Shown: positions 1 to 8,123 of the stretch, piece after piece
Position numbering within the stretch: the first letter of the stretch is position 1
How the letters are laid out: the number at the start of each line of letters is the position of its first letter
Origin: Tropicimonas aquimaris
GTDB lineage: Bacteria > Pseudomonadota > Alphaproteobacteria > Rhodobacterales > Rhodobacteraceae
Reading direction: 5' to 3'
DNA length: 64,000 nt
Assembly (NCBI RefSeq): GCF_042676185.1
Contig: NZ_JBHTJT010000038.1
Location: 207,491-271,490, forward strand
Program-made: the position numbers and the translations under genes
The notes under the pieces: generated by a model
Database searches by the model: none
What the model saw: only the letters and a program-made list of their open reading frames with translations
Told to the model about the DNA's origin: nothing

Positions 1-1
1 C

Positions 2-982
2 CTTCTGTCGAACGCCCGCACCCTCGTGCGTGAATGGCGTTTCACCTCCGATGACGTGCTGATCCACGCGCTGCCAATCTTTCACACCCATGGGCTCTTT
101 GTCGCCACCAACGTGACGCTGGTGGCCGGGGGCAGCATGATCTTCCTGCCGGGCTTCGACCGCGACCGCATCATCGAGATGATGCCGAAGGCGACCGCGC
201 TGATGGGGGTGCCGACGTTCTACACCCGGCTGCTGGACGATCCGCGGCTGAACCGGGAACTCGCCGCCCACATGCGCCTGTTCGTCTCGGGCTCGGCGCC
301 GCTGCTGGCGGAGACGCATGTCCAGTTCGAGGCGCGCACTGGCCACCGCATTCTCGAACGCTACGGAATGACCGAGACCAACATGAACACCTCGAACCCC
401 TACGAGGGAGAGCGCCGTGCCGGCACGGTCGGCTTCCCGCTGCCCGGGGTCGAGCTGCTGATCACCGACCCCGCCAGCGGCGAGCCCCTGCCATCCGGCG
501 AGGTGGGCCAGATCGAGGTGCGGGGTCCGAACGTGTTCAAGGGCTATTGGCAGATGCCGGAGAAGACCGCCGCCGAACTGCGCGCCAACGGCTTCTTCAT
601 CACCGGCGATCTCGGCAAGGTCGACGCCGACGGCTACGTCCATATCGTCGGACGCAACAAGGACCTGATCATTTCCGGCGGGTACAACATCTACCCCAAG
701 GAGATCGAACTGGTGCTGGACGAGCAGCCGGGCGTGCTGGAAAGCGCGGTCATCGGCGTGCCGCATCCCGATTTCGGCGAAACGGTCTTGGGGCTGGTGG
801 TTCCGGAACGAGGGGCGGAGCCGGATCTCGACACGATCATGGAGAGCGTGCGCGGCGCGCTGGCCCGGTTCAAACATCCCCGCCGGCTGCTCGTGATCGA
901 CGAGTTGCCGCGAAACACAATGGGCAAGGTCCAGAAGAACATGCTGAGGGATCAATACCAGGACATGTTCACTCACGCCTGA
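2..982 (+). CDS. matB: Malonyl-CoA synthetase-like acyl-CoA ligase, 3' part (5' end outside window)
   Basis: The reading frame is open from the first bases of the window, so the gene starts upstream; about 326 C-terminal residues are present of the usual ~500. It is an ANL-superfamily adenylating enzyme: the acid-binding loop SGSAPL, the core motif YGMTETNMNTSN, the GDLGK hinge, GRNKDLIISGGYNIYP and the catalytic-lysine motif PRNTMGKVQK are all visible. The YGMTETNMNTSNPYEGERRAG stretch followed by TVGFPLPGVE is what I associate with MatB malonyl-CoA synthetases (malonate + ATP + CoA to malonyl-CoA, cytosolic). It could act on another short dicarboxylate such as methylmalonate. It is convergent with the 5-oxoprolinase operon; any malonate operon would lie outside the window. 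Confidence 0.85.
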   Translation, partial: LLSNARTLVREWRFTSDDVLIHALPIFHTHGLFVATNVTLVAGGSMIFLPGFDRDRIIEMMPKATALMGVPTFYTRLLDDPRLNRELAAHMRLFVSGSAPLLAETHVQFEARTGHRILERYGMTETNMNTSNPYEGERRAGTVGFPLPGVELLITDPASGEPLPSGEVGQIEVRGPNVFKGYWQMPEKTAAELRANGFFITGDLGKVDADGYVHIVGRNKDLIISGGYNIYPKEIELVLDEQPGVLESAVIGVPHPDFGETVLGLVVPERGAEPDLDTIMESVRGALARFKHPRRLLVIDELPRNTMGKVQKNMLRDQYQDMFTHA

Positions 983-1000
983 GCTCTCAGGAAACCAATT

Positions 1001-1035
1001 GTGTGTCAGCGGCTTGCATGCACCTGCTGACACAC
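1001..1035. repeat. Perfect 10-bp inverted repeat between convergent genes
   Basis: GTGTGTCAGC at 1001-1010 is repeated as GCTGACACAC at 1026-1035 with a 15-nt loop. It lies between the matB stop and the broken 3' end of the pxpA remnant. It has no clear T-run on either side, so it may be a factor-dependent bidirectional terminator or the footprint of a rearrangement; I cannot decide which. Confidence 0.5.
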
Positions 1036-1039
1036 CACA

Positions 1040-1441
1040 TCAAGCGAATGGCGCGCGCCGTGAAAATGGCTGCGCTGTTCTGGCCAGCACCATGCCAATG
1101 ATCTCCGGATTGACGGAACGCGCGCCGTGCAGCTTGATGTGCTGCACCTGCCCGCCCGCTGCGCGCGCGATCGCCCGGACCATGCCAAGCTGATGGCGCA
1201 CGAGGTTGCCGAGATTCTCGCCCGCTATGTCCATGCGTCGGCGACAGAAGCCCTGCAGGTCGGGGAATACGGGATGCACACCGCCGCCCACGTCGCCTGC
1301 CACCGCAACGGCCATGACGTCCCAGTCGCCGGCGTGCAAGCCGCAGGCTATGTTGGTCGAGGTCACGATGTTGAGCAGCGCCGTATCGTTCCCAATCGGC
1401 AAGGAGCCGAAGCCCGCGCCCATGTCCGCACTCGGATCGTT
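1040..1441 (-). pseudogene. pxpA: Decayed 5-oxoprolinase subunit A (LamB/YcsF family)
   Basis: The frame matches the LamB/YcsF family for roughly the first 100 residues: MGAGFGSLPIGND, NIACGLHAGD, HPVFPDLQGF and HIKLHGA are recognisable. It then runs into unrelated residues and stops; the ORF has 127 codons against about 250 in the family. The 5' end is also damaged. The ATG at 1423 falls inside the conserved N-terminal DLN-x-D-(L/M)-G-x-GFG motif, the codons upstream read RNDPSAD, and no start codon lies between them and the in-frame TAA that ends pxpC. Family residues such as the Gly in HPGxPDLQGFGRR are replaced. The remnant sits directly after pxpC, where an intact pxpA is expected, so PxpA function is probably lost or supplied elsewhere in the genome. 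Confidence 0.8.
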
Positions 1442-1444
1442 CCT

Positions 1445-2455
1445 TTACAGGTCGTCGCCCGCGGTCACGCCGCTTACGAGTTGAAAGGCGAGCAGGTCGC
1501 GAATGTCTTCCACCTGCCGGATCAACGGACTGAGGCCGCCGCGCAGGCCCGCCCTCCGTTGGGCCTCGGCCCGCTCGATCGCCCTCGCCTCCTGCCGCGT
1601 CGCGAACACGAACCGCAGCGACGTGCCGGCGCTGGCCTGCGCCACGCGCGGCAGGTCCGCCGGCAGCACCGTGCCGATCCGGGGATAGCCTCCCGTGGTC
1701 TGGCATTCCGCGAGTAGCACGAAAGGCGTGCCGTCGCCGGTGATCTGCACGTCGCCGGGCACGATCACTTCCGACAGCACGCTCAGGCCGGTCTCGTCGT
1801 GGAACCCGGGGCCATCGAAGAGCAGCCGCACGCCCATCCGGTTGCCGCGGGTGTCGCGGTGAAATTCCGTCGCCTGGAACCGTTTCAGTTCCGCCTCGGG
1901 GAAGCGTTCCGTCTGGAGGCTCGGCACGAGGCGCACCGTCCCGCCTTCGAACCGAGGCTGCGGGTCGAGCCGGTACCCGACCTGGGCGCGCGTATCCGGG
2001 CCGACCGGAAGCTCGCATCCGGAATGCACCGGGCCAAAGATGCCCGCCGCAAGATGCGCGGACCGGGAGCCGAGGCGCTCGGGCGTCGCGATCCCGCCGC
2101 CGACGTGCAGATAGCCATAGCTGCCACTCTCCGCCCCGCCGATGGCAAGCCTCGCGCCCTGCGGCAGCAGGTGGCTCGCGTTCCAGGCGAGGCGCACCCC
2201 GTCGAGCCGCGCCCGCATCGGCGCGCCGGTCAGCGCGATGCGCATGTCCTCGGTCGCCTCGAACTCGCCGCCCATCCCCACCATCTCCAGCGCCGCGAGC
2301 CCCTCGGGCTGGCCCAGCAGCACCGCGCCCTCGGCCAGCGCCAGCCGGTCCGCCGCGCCACCACGGGAGACGCCGGAGACGAGGTATCCCGGCCGGCCAA
2401 GATCCTGCACGGTCAGGTTCGGCCCGCCACGGTGGATGATCAGCGCCCGGCTCAC
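1445..2455 (-). CDS. pxpC: 5-oxoprolinase subunit C / carboxyltransferase-like KipA family
   Basis: 336 residues, full length for the KipA/PxpC family (cyclophilin-like fold, also called biotin-dependent carboxyltransferase-like). Family signatures: VQDLGRPGYLVSGVSRGGAAD near the N-terminus and a long beta-rich body. Together with PxpA and PxpB it forms the ATP-dependent prokaryotic 5-oxoprolinase that opens pyroglutamate to glutamate in the cytosol. The start is GTG and overlaps the pxpB stop as GTGA, indicating translational coupling. Downstream pxpA is a remnant, so the complex can only work here if another PxpA exists; KipA/KipI homologues can also act as kinase inhibitors in Bacillus, but nothing here points to that. 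Confidence 0.9.
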   Translation of the reverse strand: MSRALIIHRGGPNLTVQDLGRPGYLVSGVSRGGAADRLALAEGAVLLGQPEGLAALEMVGMGGEFEATEDMRIALTGAPMRARLDGVRLAWNASHLLPQGARLAIGGAESGSYGYLHVGGGIATPERLGSRSAHLAAGIFGPVHSGCELPVGPDTRAQVGYRLDPQPRFEGGTVRLVPSLQTERFPEAELKRFQATEFHRDTRGNRMGVRLLFDGPGFHDETGLSVLSEVIVPGDVQITGDGTPFVLLAECQTTGGYPRIGTVLPADLPRVAQASAGTSLRFVFATRQEARAIERAEAQRRAGLRGGLSPLIRQVEDIRDLLAFQLVSGVTAGDDL

Positions 2456-3210
2456 GGCAATGCCTCCGCCGTTGCGCCGCCGTCCGGCCCCGCGGTGCGG
2501 ACCTTCTCCAGCAGCTCGGGCGCGACCGGGTCGAACAGCACCTCGTCGCCGGGCCGCAGCACGAAGGGCGTGTCGCTCTCGGGACGGAAGGCGCGAAAGG
2601 CCGTTTGCCCGATGTGACGCCAGCCGGTCGGGGTCGGCACCGAGAACAGAACGAGCTGCCGGATCGCGACGGCCAGCGCGCCGATCGGCACCTTGTCGGT
2701 GAGCGCCGTCTGGCGCGGGATATTCCAGGCCTCGTCCAGCTCGCCAAGGTAGGGCTGGCCGGGCGCGAAGCCGATGGTCTGCACCCGCACCCGGGTTGCG
2801 GAGACCGACCGGATCGCCGCCTCGGGCGTCATCCCGGCCGCCGCGGCGGCCTCATCGAGCTGCGGCGCGAGCGCGGTGCCGAAAACGGTCGGGATGCGCC
2901 AGAGCCTGCGACCGTGCGGCAACGGGCGCTCATACCAGTCGTCGGAGGCCAGCAGCGCCTCGACGCCGCGCTGCAACGGCGCGAGATCGCCGTGGAGCAG
3001 GTCGAACCGCAGGTAGGTGGACACCAGCGAGGTCGAGGTTTCCTCGATCCCCGGCGGGCCTTCCCGGTCGAGCGCATCGCGAAAGGCAAGCGCCGCGCGG
3101 TTGGCGGGCTCGCTCAGCCGGTCGCCAAAGCTGACCAGCAACCCGTCGACCCCGACGGGTCGGACCCGCGGGAAGCGCGGGTCACCTTCTTTGGCGATCC
3201 TGTCCTGCAT
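2452..3210 (-). CDS. pxpB: 5-oxoprolinase subunit B (KipI family)
   Basis: 252 residues from the ATG at 3210; an upstream TTG at 3237 would add nine residues but lies closer to the dctM stop (3247) and has a weaker context. It carries the PxpB/KipI allophanate-hydrolase-subunit-1 pattern: early VRPVGVDGLLVSFGD, a central RIPTVFG segment, then TIGFAPGQPYLGELD and a C-terminal beta domain with the HIGQT and LRPGDEVLF elements. It partners PxpC in pyroglutamate hydrolysis. It follows the TRAP transporter genes in what looks like a single operon, which suggests that the TRAP system imports the substrate, pyroglutamate or a related cyclic amide. Confidence 0.9.
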   Translation of the reverse strand: MQDRIAKEGDPRFPRVRPVGVDGLLVSFGDRLSEPANRAALAFRDALDREGPPGIEETSTSLVSTYLRFDLLHGDLAPLQRGVEALLASDDWYERPLPHGRRLWRIPTVFGTALAPQLDEAAAAAGMTPEAAIRSVSATRVRVQTIGFAPGQPYLGELDEAWNIPRQTALTDKVPIGALAVAIRQLVLFSVPTPTGWRHIGQTAFRAFRPESDTPFVLRPGDEVLFDPVAPELLEKVRTAGPDGGATAEALP

Positions 3211-3246
3211 AATCCGTCCGTCAGTCGCGAGAGGCAAAAGGCCGGA

Positions 3247-4530
3247 TCACTCCAGCGCATTGGGGAGGAAGAGCGCGATCTCCGGCACCACGATCAACGC
3301 CGCCGCCATGGCGAGCATGGCGAGGATGTAGGGGATCGTTCCCAGCATGACTTCGCTCATCGTCCCGCTCTTGCGCGCGCCCTGCACGACGTAAAGGTTC
3401 AGCCCCACCGGCGGGGTGATCAGCGCCATCTCGATCAGCACGATCATCAGGATGCCGAACCAGATCGGATCGTAGCCCATCTCGACCACGATCGGCACGA
3501 TGATCGGGATCGTCACGACCATCAGCGACAGCGTCTCGATGAAGAAGCCGAGCACGATGTAGATGCAGACGATCACGAGGATGGTCATGAGCGGCGACAG
3601 GCCGAGCCCGCCGATGAAGGCCTGAAGCTCGCGGCCGATTCCGGCGGAGGCCAGGGTGAAGTTCAGGAAGGAGGCGCCGATCACGACGAGCATGATCATC
3701 GAGGTGATCTTGATGGTGCCGAGGATGCTCTGGGAGAACATCTGCAGGCTCACGCCGCCGAAGATCGCGGCAATGACGATGGCGCCTGCCACGCCCACGG
3801 CGGCGGCCTCGGTCGGTGTGGCCCAGCCGTTGTAGATGGAGCCGATGATGACCGTGAAGAGCAGGATGATCGGGATCAGCTCGGCCAGTGCTCGCAGCAT
3901 TTCTGAAAACGGGAAGAACCGGCGTTCGCCGCCGAGGCTCGGTCGGATCGCGCAGATGATCATGGTGATTACCACAAAGGACAACGCCAGCGCGATCCCA
4001 GGCACGAGGCCTGCGAGGAAGAGCCGCGGGATCGAGGTCTGGGTCAGGAATCCGTAGACGATCAGGTTGATCGACGGCGGGATCATGATGCCGAGCGTAC
4101 CGCCGGCGGCGATGGCGCCGGAAAAGAGCTTGGGGTCGTAGCCCAGCTTTTCGGCCTGCGGCATGGCCACGGTGGCAACGGTCGCAGCGGTGGCAACAGA
4201 GGAGCCGGAAGTGGCCGAGAACATCGTCGCCGTGGCGATATTGGCATGGACCAGCCCGCCGGGCAGCCAGCTCACCCAACGGTCGAGCGCGGCATAGGTC
4301 CGCGTGGCGATCCCGCTTCGCACCAGGATCTCACCCAGCAGAACGAAGAACGGAATGGCGATCAGGGTGGCGTTGTTGGAGGTGGACCAGACGAGGTTTC
4401 CCAGGCCCTTCATCAGCGGGAACGGGCTGAAGAAGGTGTCGATTCCGAACCCGAGCAGGAACAGCACGATCCCCACCGGGATCGACAGGCTCAGGAGCGC
4501 CAGGAGGCCGAAGGTCAGGTAGCCGATCAT
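3247..4530 (-). CDS. dctM: TRAP transporter large permease subunit (DctM type)
   Basis: 427 residues, about 12 predicted transmembrane helices, typical of TRAP large subunits. Recognisable family elements: IPFFVLLGEILVRSGI, the FSATSGSSVATAATVATVAMPQ region and the GGTLGIMIPPSINLIVYG motif in the first half, and GFFIETLSLMVVTIPIIVPI with ALITPPVGLNLYV in the second. It forms the Na+-coupled transport channel in the inner membrane with the DctQ-like protein. The ATG at 4530 overlaps the dctQ stop (ATGA). Substrate is not readable from this subunit; the linked pxpBC and DUF1445 genes suggest pyroglutamate or a similar small carboxylate. Confidence 0.95.
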   Translation of the reverse strand: MIGYLTFGLLALLSLSIPVGIVLFLLGFGIDTFFSPFPLMKGLGNLVWSTSNNATLIAIPFFVLLGEILVRSGIATRTYAALDRWVSWLPGGLVHANIATATMFSATSGSSVATAATVATVAMPQAEKLGYDPKLFSGAIAAGGTLGIMIPPSINLIVYGFLTQTSIPRLFLAGLVPGIALALSFVVITMIICAIRPSLGGERRFFPFSEMLRALAELIPIILLFTVIIGSIYNGWATPTEAAAVGVAGAIVIAAIFGGVSLQMFSQSILGTIKITSMIMLVVIGASFLNFTLASAGIGRELQAFIGGLGLSPLMTILVIVCIYIVLGFFIETLSLMVVTIPIIVPIVVEMGYDPIWFGILMIVLIEMALITPPVGLNLYVVQGARKSGTMSEVMLGTIPYILAMLAMAAALIVVPEIALFLPNALE

Positions 4531-5075
4531 TTGAGCGCATCCACTTCGCCAAAGGTGCCGATGGCGTGTTCGGAGCGTTCGAACTCGCCGCGGGAGACCA
4601 GCCAGGCCGCCGCCAGGAAGGTGAGCCAGGTGCTCAGCGCGAACCAGACCCAGCCGGCGAACCACGGCGCCTGCACAAGCGCCAGGGGTGTTTCCAGCGG
4701 CGTGTTGGCACGCGAACTGTTTGCCAGGGACCTCTCCAGCACCGGCCAGGAACGGACCGCGATGAGCGAGATCACCCCGGCCATGGAGGCCATCGCCAGC
4801 AGGTCGAAGAGAGCGCGGCCGCGTGCCCGGACGCGGCTGCGCAGGATGTCGATGCGGACATGACCCAGTTCCATCAGGGCGTAGCCCATGCCCCATGAGG
4901 TCGCGATCGCCATGACGTAGCCGCTGATCTCGTCGGTGCCGCCGAGCGATGAGCCCAGCTGGCGCAGAACGATGTCGGTCAGCACGAAGGCCACGCAGGC
5001 CAGCAGAAGGACCCCGACAAGCAGTGCCACCCAGCGGTTCGCCGTGCGAAGCCGCACCAGTATTGCCTCGGCCAT
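4527..5075 (-). CDS. dctQ: TRAP transporter small permease subunit (DctQ type)
   Basis: 182 residues with four hydrophobic segments (about residues 15-33, 48-65, 90-110, 135-155). The ISGYVMAIATSWGMGYALMELGHVRID stretch, including the conserved Arg after the second helix, matches DctQ-family small subunits. It lies between the substrate-binding protein gene and dctM, spaced 21 bases from dctP and overlapping dctM by four. It supports assembly of the TRAP permease in the inner membrane. Confidence 0.9.
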   Translation of the reverse strand: MAEAILVRLRTANRWVALLVGVLLLACVAFVLTDIVLRQLGSSLGGTDEISGYVMAIATSWGMGYALMELGHVRIDILRSRVRARGRALFDLLAMASMAGVISLIAVRSWPVLERSLANSSRANTPLETPLALVQAPWFAGWVWFALSTWLTFLAAAWLVSRGEFERSEHAIGTFGEVDALK

Positions 5076-5096
5076 CGGGGTCCCCTGTCTGTCAGA

Positions 5097-6134
5097 TCAC
5101 TTGGCCATGACGGTCACGCCGACCGTCGCGCCCACGGAGTCGTTCCAGCGCGCGGCCCAGTCGTCGCCGGCGCGGCTCGCCCAGTCGGGAAGCACCTCGT
5201 CCACCAGCACGGCGCGGGCCTTCTCGAAATCGGCCTCGGAGACCTCGACCAGCGTCATGGAGCGGGCATCGCCCGATGCACATTCGCCGTTACCGGTCAG
5301 GCAGGCGATGTCGCTCACGAGCGCGTTCTGGGCGCTGGCCCAGGCCGGATCCTCGAACTCGGCCTTGATCGTGTCGGCGATCAGCGCCTGCGTGTCGGCG
5401 TCGAGCCCGTTCCACTTGTCGAGGTTGACCGCGGTCACCACGCTGTCCCAGCCGCCGAGCGGGATCGGCAGCAGATGGGTGGAGACCTCCCACCAGCCGG
5501 CGCTGTAGCCCGAGCCGGCGCCAGTCACAGCGCAATCCACCACGCCCTTTTGCAGCGCGCCGGGCACTTCGGAGAAGGCGACGTTCACGCCTTCGGCGCC
5601 GAGCGCCTCGAGGAACTTGGCCGTCATCCGGCCGGAGGCGCGAACCTTGAGCCCCTGCAAGTCGTCGAGGCTGGAGACCTCGGCGTTGCAGAACACGACC
5701 TGCGGCGGATAGGGCGCGATGGCCAGCACGTGGCTGTTGAAGCGGGTGTTGTAGATGTCCTCGACCATCGGGCGGGCGGCGTCGACCATGGCGCGTGCCT
5801 CGTCGGCGGTCAGCGCGAGCAGCGGCACGTCGAGCCCTTCCAGTTCCGGGGCGTCGGCGACTGCATAATCGGCCACGGTCATCGCCACGTCGTAGACGCC
5901 GTCGCCCAGCAGGCGGAACACGTCGCCGACGCCGAGGTTCATCTGGTCATGGGTGGTCAGCGCGACCTCGAGGTTGCCGCCGGAGGCAGCGGGCAGCGTC
6001 TCGCTCCAGAAGGGCGCCTCGTATTGCTTGTGCAGCGGAAGGCCGGACCAGCTTCCGACGACCGAAAGGGTCTCGGCCGCGGCGGGCGCGGCCAGCGCCA
6101 TCGTCATTCCGAGGATGGTGAGGATACGTGTCAT
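5097..6134 (-). CDS. dctP: TRAP transporter periplasmic substrate-binding protein (DctP type)
   Basis: 345 residues with a classic Sec signal peptide (MTRILTILGMTMALAAPAAA, cleavage probably after AAA-E). The mature protein has the DctP-family layout, including a PPQVVFCN segment and DLQGLKVRASGRMTAKFLEALGAEGVNVAFSEVPGALQKGVVDCAV, where the Arg of the KVR motif is the residue that normally pairs with a carboxylate ligand in TRAP binding proteins. That supports an organic-acid substrate. The ATG overlaps the upstream DUF1445 stop by four bases. Confidence 0.92.
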   Translation of the reverse strand: MTRILTILGMTMALAAPAAAETLSVVGSWSGLPLHKQYEAPFWSETLPAASGGNLEVALTTHDQMNLGVGDVFRLLGDGVYDVAMTVADYAVADAPELEGLDVPLLALTADEARAMVDAARPMVEDIYNTRFNSHVLAIAPYPPQVVFCNAEVSSLDDLQGLKVRASGRMTAKFLEALGAEGVNVAFSEVPGALQKGVVDCAVTGAGSGYSAGWWEVSTHLLPIPLGGWDSVVTAVNLDKWNGLDADTQALIADTIKAEFEDPAWASAQNALVSDIACLTGNGECASGDARSMTLVEVSEADFEKARAVLVDEVLPDWASRAGDDWAARWNDSVGATVGVTVMAK

Positions 6135-6985
6135 GCGGGTTCTCCTTGTTGGCTCTTTGTGTCGTTGTTGTTGGCGGAGGCGCAGACGGGCACCTCCGCG
6201 TCTTCGGGTATGTCGGTGACGAGCATATGCCCCGGCTTGTGGGTGATGCAGAGCGGCACCCGGGCCGCCTCGATCGCCACCTGCGGGGTCACTCCGCAGG
6301 CCCAGAACACCGGCACCTGGCCTTCGGGCACCGGCACCGGGTCGCCCCAGTCGGGCTTCGTCACATCGGCGATGCCGATCGCGGCCGGATCACCGGCATG
6401 AACCGGCGCGCCATGGGCCAGCGGGAAGCGGCGCGAGATCGCGGCGGCGGTCTCCACCATGCCGGGCTCGACAAAGCGCAGGCTCACTACCATCTTGCCG
6501 GAGAACGGTCCGGCGGGGACGGTGTCGATGCTGGAGCGGAACATGGGAACAGTGGTGTCGTTCTCGATGTGCCAGAGCGGAACGCCGGCCTGCATCAGCG
6601 CGTCCTCGAAGGTGAAGGAACAGCCCAGGGCAAAGGCCACCATGTCCTCCGTCCAAAGGTCGGAGATGTCGGTGGCGCTGCCTGCGAGCTTGCCGTCGCG
6701 ATAGATGTTGTAGGCGGGCACGTCGGTGCGGATGTCGATGTCCGCGCCCAGCGTCGTCATCATCGGATTGCCGGTGTCGGACACGCCCACCAGCGGACAT
6801 GGCTTGGGGTTGCGCTGGCAGAAACGCATGAAATCGAGCGCGTGGCTTTCCGGGAGGATCGCGATGTTGGTCTGCAGATACCCGGCCCCGAGCCCGGCAG
6901 TGTGCGAGCCATAGCTGCCCGAACGGATCTCCCCGCGCAGCGTGGCAAGATCGCTCTTCCTCAACCGTTGATATGCGTCGGTCAT
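6131..6985 (-). CDS. DUF1445 (YcsI-type) putative hydro-lyase / D-glutamate cyclase-like protein
   Basis: 284 residues, matching the YcsI/DUF1445 family. Visible family blocks: HTAGLGAGYLQTNIAILP, DIRTDVPAYNIYRDGKL, DLWTEDMVAFALGCSFTFEDAL, VSLRFVEPGMVETAAAIS, HGAPVH, and a C-terminal FWACGVTPQVA...ITHKPGHMLVTDI. Members are annotated as hydro-lyases, and eukaryotic DGLUCY, which contains this domain, converts D-glutamate to 5-oxo-D-proline. In Bacillus, ycsI sits with ycsF, kipI and kipA, so the association with pxpBC seen here is an old one. A role in 5-oxoproline or D-glutamate metabolism is therefore likely, though not proven by the sequence. First gene after the LysR regulator. Confidence 0.85.
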   Translation of the reverse strand: MTDAYQRLRKSDLATLRGEIRSGSYGSHTAGLGAGYLQTNIAILPESHALDFMRFCQRNPKPCPLVGVSDTGNPMMTTLGADIDIRTDVPAYNIYRDGKLAGSATDISDLWTEDMVAFALGCSFTFEDALMQAGVPLWHIENDTTVPMFRSSIDTVPAGPFSGKMVVSLRFVEPGMVETAAAISRRFPLAHGAPVHAGDPAAIGIADVTKPDWGDPVPVPEGQVPVFWACGVTPQVAIEAARVPLCITHKPGHMLVTDIPEDAEVPVCASANNNDTKSQQGEPA

Positions 6986-7060
6986 CTCGGCCCCCAGTTA
7001 TCAGGTTAGCGTGAACAGTGGGCTCTATAAAATCAAATCGGAAAATTTTCTAAGCAGCGA

Positions 7061-7960
7061 TCACGTATTGTTATCACCCGCAAAGCCTTCAGCGACCTCC
7101 TGTGCAATCTGCGCCGCGGTTTCGTGCAGGTGGCTGTTCGGAGCCCCGATATAGGAGGCAGAGAAGACCAGCGGCGGCGGAACCCAGCCCGGATCGAACT
7201 CCCGCACTGTTCCGGCCCGCACATGCGGGTCGCCCAGCGCCTTGGGCAACGCCGCGACTCCGAGACTCGCTTCGACCAGCCGGAAGCAGGCGGAGAGCGA
7301 AGAGGACGGGAAGATCGAGACCCCCGGCCCCACCCGCTCCAGCAACATCTTGCGCAGCTCTCGGTAGGGCCGGCTGTTGCGCGGATAGGTCAGGACCGGC
7401 GCGCGCAGGTAGTCCGCCACGTCGGCATGGTGCGGCGCATCGGCCGAGACGTACCAGCGCAGATCGAACCCGGGCAGCGCGATATTGTCCACGGTGTATT
7501 CCGAGACCGGCCCGAGCAGCACCGCGAGGTCGATCAGCCCGTCCAGCAGCGCCGCCCGCAGGTTGGTCGAGACGTCGACGTTCACCTCGATCTCGAGCCG
7601 CGGATAGCGTTCGTGGAGCCGGGCGATGAAATCCGGCAGCCAGCATTGCACGATGGTCTCCGCCACGCCGATCCGCAGCCGACCGTCCAGCCCGTCCGGC
7701 GGGATCACGTCGCGCTCGACCATGTCGGTCAGGTGCTCGAACTGCACCGCGTAGGATTGCAGAAGCTCGCCCCGCTTGGTCAGCCGCATGCCGCCCGACG
7801 TGCGCTCGAAAAGCTCCGCGCCGAGGCTCTCCTCCAGCGCCTTGATCCGGGCGGTGACCGCAGGCTGGGTCAGGTTCAGCCCGTCCGCCGCGCGGCGTAC
7901 GCCGCCGAGCCGGACGACCGAGAGAAAGGTTTCGAGGTGCTGCAGGTTGATTCTCGCCAT
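7061..7960 (-). CDS. LysR-family transcriptional regulator
   Basis: 299 residues from the ATG at 7960, the start that gives the canonical N-terminus MARINLQHLETFLSVV; the frame extends further upstream but without family character. The winged HTH occupies about residues 1-65 (AADGLNLTQPAVTARIKALEESLG), followed by a LysR co-inducer domain. It is transcribed in the same direction as the DUF1445-TRAP-pxp operon, 75 bases upstream of it, and divergently from the DUF2848 gene. It probably controls one or both in response to the transported acid. Confidence 0.92.
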   Translation of the reverse strand: MARINLQHLETFLSVVRLGGVRRAADGLNLTQPAVTARIKALEESLGAELFERTSGGMRLTKRGELLQSYAVQFEHLTDMVERDVIPPDGLDGRLRIGVAETIVQCWLPDFIARLHERYPRLEIEVNVDVSTNLRAALLDGLIDLAVLLGPVSEYTVDNIALPGFDLRWYVSADAPHHADVADYLRAPVLTYPRNSRPYRELRKMLLERVGPGVSIFPSSSLSACFRLVEASLGVAALPKALGDPHVRAGTVREFDPGWVPPPLVFSASYIGAPNSHLHETAAQIAQEVAEGFAGDNNT

Positions 7961-8123
7961 GGGTGCAGAATGCCAAGCCGCGCGCCCCTTGCCGACCGGA
8001 AACCTGTGGCGAAGTTCGACCGGCCCGCACGCGTGCCATTGCACATCCGGCGCGCCCGCATCACTTTGGGCGCGCCTCCGCCACGCCGAGGGCGGCCACG
8101 AAGCAACCAGGAAGGAACGCGCC

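Noticed and set aside
2605..3906. A 433-codon plus-strand ORF rich in His, Asp, Arg and Gln
   Set aside because: It is antisense to pxpB and dctM, whose family motifs are unambiguous. Its composition is what GC-rich antisense frames give.
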